From Thiodiazotropha sp037382205 (GTDB taxonomy: Bacteria; Pseudomonadota; Gammaproteobacteria; Chromatiales; Chromatiaceae), in assembly GCA_037382205.1 (NCBI GenBank), contig JARRQD010000178.1, forward strand, positions 1-10,796: a DNA stretch of 10,796 bases, read 5' to 3'. The position numbers were made by a program, and so were the translations under genes. Below the pieces are notes generated by a model. It did no database searches and was not told where the DNA came from. It saw nothing but the letters and a program-made list of their open reading frames with translations. Below are positions 1 to 7,300 of this stretch, in pieces. Within the stretch, counting starts at the first letter, position 1; the number at the start of each line of letters is the position of its first letter.

Positions 1-1362
1 GGCGTATTGGGTTTGATTGCCCTCTGCATCGGTCAGGCGTAGGGGTAGATAACCACTGGCGTCATAGCCAAGTTGGGTGGACTGACCCAGGCCATCGGTG
101 ATGCCGACCATGGGGCCACGTTTATCGATCCGAATGCCACCCCGAAAGATGTAGTTGCGGTAGTCGAAGCTGGTCACTCGGCCATCGGGGGCGGTCGCGG
201 TCTCGAGCTGGTTGTACCAGCTGTAGGTGTTGGTGGTGGTGTTGCCCAGGGCATCGGTCTCGGTCAACGGGTTGCCATGGTTGTCATAGGTCGAGACTGT
301 GATGTTGCCCAACGGATCGGTATGACTCAGTTCGTTGCCATAACTATCGTAGCTGCGCTGGTGGGTCTCACCCAAGGCATTGGTCTCGGCGATGATGTCA
401 CCCCGTTCGTTGAACACCAGGAGGCGGCTGTTGCCCCGGCGATCTGTGACCGTCTGGCTGCGACCCTGCAGATCGTGGACGTAGTCGATCTGGTTGCCCT
501 CGGCATCGATCTGGCCAATCAATCGGCCTTCGGTATCGTAGAGGTTGCGGATCGCCCGCTCTCCACGGGCATCGAAGATGTCCTGCAGGTAGTGGTCATT
601 GATATAGCTGTAGGAGGAGGTTGCCGCAGCCTGATCGGTGAAGCTGATCAGGTCGTCATTGGCATCGTAGGCGTATTGCAGAGTCTCACCATCCGGGGCT
701 TCGATCCGTTCAATACGGCCGTTGGCATCGCGCACGAAACTGACTGCCGCACCACTGGAGTGAGTGATGCCGTCGCTACTAAAGGTCAGCACCTCGCCTG
801 AGGGTACGGTCAGGGTACGGATACCCGTTCCCTGCTGCAGTTCGTAGCTCATCCCTTCCCGGGTGGTCAGTCGATAGCGGCTGACATCGATCGGCGTATC
901 TGGGCTACCAGCATCCGCTAAGTGCTGATTGATCAGACGACCAAAGTTGCCATTGAGCGCTTCCAGTGTTGAATCGGTGCCATCCAGCGGCTCGAAAACG
1001 ATCTCGACATCGAGCACCGGCAGAACTTCATTACACTCCGGGCTTGCCACAGCACGGAATCGCTCGACCTCACCATCTGGATTGGTAATGGTGACGATGT
1101 TGTCCTCATAGGGACGCACGCAGTAGGTAGTCAGCACGCCCAGAGGACCACTCTGATAGGAGTCTAGGAACCAGTTGAAACCGGCGGGGCGGGACTCACG
1201 AACATACATGTCCTGATAGCCCACGCTCCAGCCCTGACCGAAGTCGAGGGGTTCGTTGCGCCGACGACTGTCATAGGTCCGGGTGATGGTGATCGGTATA
1301 CCGGCCAGGGGGACTTCCAGATCTTTGAAGGTGATGCTGAAATGGCCCAATTTCATGTCGCC
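1..1362 (-). other. RHS N-terminal region and RHS/YD repeats (residues 2695 to window edge)
   Basis: The region opens with HFSITFKDLEVPLAGIPIT and RTYDSRRR followed by FGQGWSVGYQDMY, the standard lead-in to an RHS barrel. From about residue 2926, YD repeats follow, for example YDTEGRLIGQIDAEGNQIDY, YDSYGNELSHTDPLGN and YDNHGNPLTETDALGN; the window ends inside YDASGYLPLRLTDAEGN. RHS repeats build a hollow shell that encloses a C-terminal passenger, often a toxin. The DPxGxxR-type core end and any passenger are not in the window. One sample line here (61-120) is 63% GC by count. Confidence 0.92.
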
Positions 1363-4300
1363 GGTTACCTGCACGATGGTATCATCAAAACCCTGGTTAT
1401 CGCCTGCATCGATGGCGCGCAGGAAGAGACGGTGCAGTCCGTTCATCAACAGGGTTGGATCGAACTCAGCAATCTGTTGGTTGTCGACTGTGTCGGTGCC
1501 CGAGGCGAGCAGGGTCGCCTGGTCGAGATTCACCGTACTCTGCCCCGGTGGCACCAGCCACAGCTCCCAGACTGAAAGATCGTCATCGGCAATGGTGGCG
1601 ATGATTGGGGTTGGCGCGGTGATTTCACTATTGTCGGCAGGCCCGATTAAGGTTACTGTCGGTGCGGTTACGCTGTTGAAATCGTTCACCTGGAAGCTAC
1701 CATTCTCAATCACAGTCTCATATTGATCGGTGACTGTGGCGACCACTGCGTGTGAACCCAAACCACTGGCTGTCATCTGAGCTGTATTGGTGTTGTCCAA
1801 TACGACTGGTGAGCCATCGACTGTCAACGAGATTGCTATGGGATCAACCCCATTCTGCGGAACAACCTGAAGGGTAACAGTCTCCCCTTCTGTGACACTG
1901 GCCGGCTGAATGAACAGGCTCACCGCCAGGGTGGTGCTGGCGTCGAGCACATTGAGGTTCCAGCTCTGTTCCACATAACCCTGCCCATCGCTGACCTGGA
2001 TTCTCACCTGGGCCGTTTGCACACTATCCGGTGTCCATGTGACCAGTCCGGCATCCGAGATCGTCATACCTGCCGGTGCATCGACCAGGCTGTAGCTAAG
2101 CGTGTCTCCATCCTCATCCGTGGCCACAAGCTGGTAGTTGTAGGCGAGGTTGACTCTGGCATTGACGCCGGGCTGGCTCTGAATCTCCGGCAGACTATTC
2201 GTTGAGCTTCCATCAGAAGCGTAGAGGCCGTAACGTTGAATGGCATAGCCACCGCGACCATCTTCAACACGGATCTCGACCGGGTGGGTACCACCCTGTG
2301 TGGTCTGGGGTGTCCAGCTGATGTTACCACTGGCACTGTTGATGGTCATGCCTTGTGGTGCTGTCACCAACCGATAACTCAGGGTATCGCCATCCGCATC
2401 AGTGGCATTGACATCGTAGTTATAGAGCTGATCGTAGACCGCATTGCCAGTTGGTGTGGACATGATCACCGGCGGCACATTACCCGCGCCATTGGTGACA
2501 CTGAGCAGATAGCTTTGGCTGGCGCTACTGCCCTGGGTGTCGCTGGCGCTGATTTCAACGCTGTGCACACCAATTTGATCCGTGCTGGGTATCCAGGTCA
2601 CTAAACCGGTGGCTTGATCGATCTGCATGCCGGTCGGGCTGTTGGTCAACGCATAGCTGATAGTCTCACCTTCGGGATCGGTTGCCGTCACCTGATACTG
2701 ATAGGATTGTCCCTGCAGCACGCTGTAGGTGGGTGTGCTGGTAATCTCTGGCGAATGATTCGGCAGCTCAACAATGAGTGTAAAATCCTGGGTTACCCAA
2801 AGCGATCCATCGCTGACTTCGACAGAAACGACAAAGCCACCATTAGAATCAGGGGTCCACTGTATCAAGCCGGTGTTTGCGTCGATAGTCATGCCTGTCG
2901 GTGATTGGAGCAGGCTGTAGCTCAGGCTATCCCCGTCCGGATCGGTCGCTTCCACATCGTAGCTGAAGGGCTGAAAAGCGAATGTACCGTATTGCGGCGT
3001 GCTGGTGATCTGTGGCGGATTATTCGACGTAGGCAGTACGTTGATGGATAGATATTGGCTAGAGAGCCCGCTTAAATGGTCGCCATAAATTTGCGCAGAA
3101 TGCATTCCGGCAGAACCATAGGGCGGTGTCCATCGAACCACGCCACTATCCGGATCTACACTCATCCCTTCTGGGCCTGAATAGAGATAGAAGAATACTG
3201 AATTATTGTCGTCGGTGAAGCTTCTGATTAAGATATCGAGATCCAGCTCAAACAGCTCCCCCTCAACCACATCAGGGACAGTCGGGGTGGCGATAGTATT
3301 CAACGCATGGTTATATTCCACACCCAGCAGATAATTCTGTGTAGCTGAAGCACCAGCGTTATCTGATAAGGTCAGATCGATTGTGTAGGCTGACGCCATA
3401 TTGTTGTTTGTCTGACATTCGAGCACGCCTGTTTGTGGTACGGCGCGAGCAACCAGTTGGCCAACGAAGTCGGCTGGTATCAGATTGTCGAATTGGAATG
3501 TTCGGGTTTCCCTGATAGCAAGATCAGAGAAGTTTCGTGCGCCTAATAGCTGGCCACCGTTTGACGGATCCCCAGCAAAGAGCTCAATAGCCAGTGAACC
3601 TGAGTAGTCTGCCGTACCCCGGTTGGAGACTTTAACGCTCACCGACTGACGATGATCTCCCTGGGGCACATCGACCCATATGTCAGGCAATCCATCATCG
3701 AAGCTGATCTGTGCCGGTATTACGAGTTGATCTGAATTGTTTACACTCCATGGATTTGGCGCACTTTGGTTAATCGCAAGCTGACGATCTAGCCCCTGAG
3801 GCTGCCACCAGTTTTGATAGATAACTTGTGGTAAATCTTGAGCTGCGTGGTCAACCTCCACTGAGGTTAAATTGAGATAAATTGAACCGGTACTTGCAAT
3901 CTCAAGTCTACCATCTCCTTCAAGATCTACCACGATCGGTTTGGCAAAAGAACTCACCGTACCAGAATAGAGATAGGTCATTTCGATTCCGGTTAAGGAG
4001 TCCAGAACTCGGGTACGATTATCTCTATTCAGAAGAATCTCAACTCGACCATTCCCCTTTAGATCAGCCGCTATAGCGGCATTTCCATCCTGCCGAGTCG
4101 TTACCTCAGCATGCCATCTCACATGACCTAAATGATCGAGTAGAACATCTTCGCCAGGAATGAAGATCTCAAGTTCCTCATCGTTATCCATATTGCCAAT
4201 AATCGGCTGCCCGATGTACTCAATCGGATTTGGCCCCCAGAGGAATTGTCCATCATTATCCAGAAGACTTACAGTCGCCACCGTTGGATCATCTTGACTC

Positions 4301-7300
4301 CTTTCAACCAGTACAATTTCTGGCTGGGGGTCGGTATCGAAATTGGCAAATGCAGAATAGGCCAACTTTGAAGTATGCCCATCGGTAAATGGCGCACGCC
4401 ACAATTCGGCTCCAGAAGCAGAATAGATAACACCACCCCGCACCAGATCCTTAACGCCATCCAGGTTGATATCGACCGGATAGATAGGACTGGATAAACC
4501 AGCAACGGGTGTCGTTGCAATACGATCAAAATGTAATAGTTGATTCCCTTGTGAATCAAACACAGAATGGCCCGCCATAATTTCTGGCGTCGCGTCACCC
4601 TGCAGATCAGATATTGTTATTTGCCCACTATAAAACTGACTATCTGAGACCGGAACGCTAGATCGCCATAAGACACGACCATCATCGCTGCTAACTGCCA
4701 CCAATAAACGATTGCCGTTCTGAACCATAAGAATGTCGGGAACATGGTCACCATTGATATCAGCAATTGCCGGAGCATAGTACTTAGAGGGACGTGAATT
4801 GATATCACCAATGGAATGCGACCAGAGAGGTTGATCACTTGATCGATCATAGGCTTGAAGAAGTGCACCCACTCCAACATATTGGATTATAAAAATCGCA
4901 CGCTCGTCGCTCCGGTCAATAGTACCATCCAGATTCGTATCGGTGAACGGTGCTGCCAGTAAGTGATGACCGATATTGGAGATCCTTCGGCGGCCTATTT
5001 TTCTAATCGGTAATGCCGCACTAAAAGCCGTATTATTTGGGTTTTTGCATAGATAATCAGGTGCCTCCAAATGGCGTGGATAGTCCCCGGTCACCCATAT
5101 TCTACTCCAATTGATCAAAGCATACTGATTATCCACCCCATGAGTTTGTGTGAGGTTTGCAACCAGATTGGGAACAGTGGAGTCAATTTGAAGATCGTAA
5201 TCTTCACGAATATTACTATCCTCATACTCTAGGGTGTAGCGGTATGATTGATTCAGACTGACGATCTCACCCGGTCTTGTAGTAATTGCCGGAGGCTGAT
5301 TTTCCGTATCGCCAAACAGCATAAATGAGAGTGAATCCCTATTTCCATACTGATCCCTCACCATCATACTGACCAAACGCAGACGATTAATATCTGCATC
5401 ACTCGGTATCCATTCGATCCTACCGTCATTGGCGTCAATGGCCATACCAGCAGGCTTTTCCATCAGTGAAAATGTCAGGCTGGCGGTTGGATCCACAGTC
5501 ACCGAAGGGGTGAACTGGTAGGTTTGATTGATCGTTGCACGATTATTGTCAGGCGGCCCATCGAACGCTGGCAATAGATAGCTGTCACTCACATTGAGGG
5601 TAAAGGTCTGAGTGTCAGTTGCCGAACCAAGATCTGAAACTGTGACTGTAAAGCTCTGTTCGCCTACATCTTCCCGTGTTGGTCTATAGGTAAACAATCC
5701 AGTATCGGGATCGATCTGTGCCGCTCGAGCTGCAACCAAGGAAAACTGATGATCATCGCCTCTATCTGGATCATCTACTGTCACTTGATAGCTATACGTT
5801 TGACCCACATAGGCCTGAGTCTCAGGCAGGGAACTGATTACAGGCTGTTGATTGACATTCTGCACCGAAATTGCAAATAACTGGGTATCACGGTTGCCTT
5901 GATCATCTGTAGCTGCAGCGATAACTGTAGGTACAGTTAACTCATTGTTATCGACAAGGCATTCGACACCTGACTCGGTCTCAACACTCACAACCAAACG
6001 ACTGGGTATTGACGCACGATCTATTACGAAGCTGACTATCCGTTCTTCATCCATCGCAATATTGGCTAATGTCTGAGTAGCAACTACGTTATTGGCATCC
6101 AACAGACTAACCTGTATCGGCGTGTCTACCTGGACAAGCCCCCGATTGACCAAGTTCACTTCAACAGTCGCAGAACTGTTCTGCAATTCGGTAATGTTCA
6201 GGTTTTGTATTGCAATATCCGCCAAACCATGTTCAGCCTCATTCACCTTTGAGGTATGGTACATTCGGCTAGTAATGGCTTTTCTTAACGACTCATGCTG
6301 ATCGAGCGACCTGATCGCTGCAATATCCCAAGCCGCGCCTCCGCTGAGCAAAGCCGGTAAAACAAAGGGTTCTGTGAAATTTGTATAGAAACCATGGGTT
6401 GTTGTTTCCAGGGGTGTTCTATCGATATCACAGAATCCAAAACCGCCGGCACCGTCCGTCACATACCCCTGACCTTCCGCATCGATACCTAAAGCTCTTC
6501 GACCATCAAGACAATAGATCGTCATAAAGGTAACGACATTTACGTTGAAATTGCCATCGACCAGTCTTTGGGTAAAAGCTTCGAGTGTCTCCCCATTACT
6601 GAGGCTGCCTTGCTGTGGCTCATCTGGAATCCAGACCAGATTTTTTACAACATCGCTTCTGAACGGATAGTTGTCTATTGTGAACTGCAGCGCTTGAAGA
6701 CCATTTTCTGGGGCCCCCCCACCGCCAGGGCTAGCCCCATCATAGCTAACCTCATAGAGATCGGCGATGGTACCGAACAACCCTCCGTTTAATAGCTGGG
6801 TTTCCACTCGTTTACCGAATCCCACCAGACCATATCGGTTCTGTTCCGGTTCAGCACCGATACCGATCATTTTCAGATCTGCATTGAGTGCCGCCATTGC
6901 ATCAGATACCCATGGCCAGGTAACCTGGTTCGAAGTCGATCCATCAACCACCAACACCGCATCCATGGCACGGGGCCGTTGCAGTTCACTGCTTGCTGGC
7001 AATCGACAGTAAACATTCTGGGACAGGTTTCCGTTTGTCATGGAGTTGTCCGGCACCCAGTCAATCAAACCACTCTGCGGGTCAATCGACATGGCACCAG
7101 GCGCAGAGATCAACCCGTAACGGATCGGATCACCATCTGCATCCGCCGCTTCCACATCGTAATGGTAGGCCAATCCTTCGGTCGCCGTTGTTATCGGTAG
7201 ACTGGTAATGACAGGTGCCGCATTCAAACCAGCCACTTCAATTTGGAATGATTGGCTATCACTCAATCCGGCTGTATCGGCAACAGCTACCTCGACAGGG

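Noticed and set aside
73..801. Plus-strand open frame of 242 codons, and further plus-strand frames at 1283-1726, 2236-2604 and 7552-8088
   Set aside because: They lie antisense to conserved RHS and Ig-like coding sequence; their own translations are low-complexity and match no family. Repetitive codon patterns on the other strand keep them open.
4269..4880. Minus-strand open frames at 4269-4598 and 4617-4880
   Set aside because: They are in another frame from the FG-GAP propeller, whose calcium motifs are clearly in the long frame; these are shadows.
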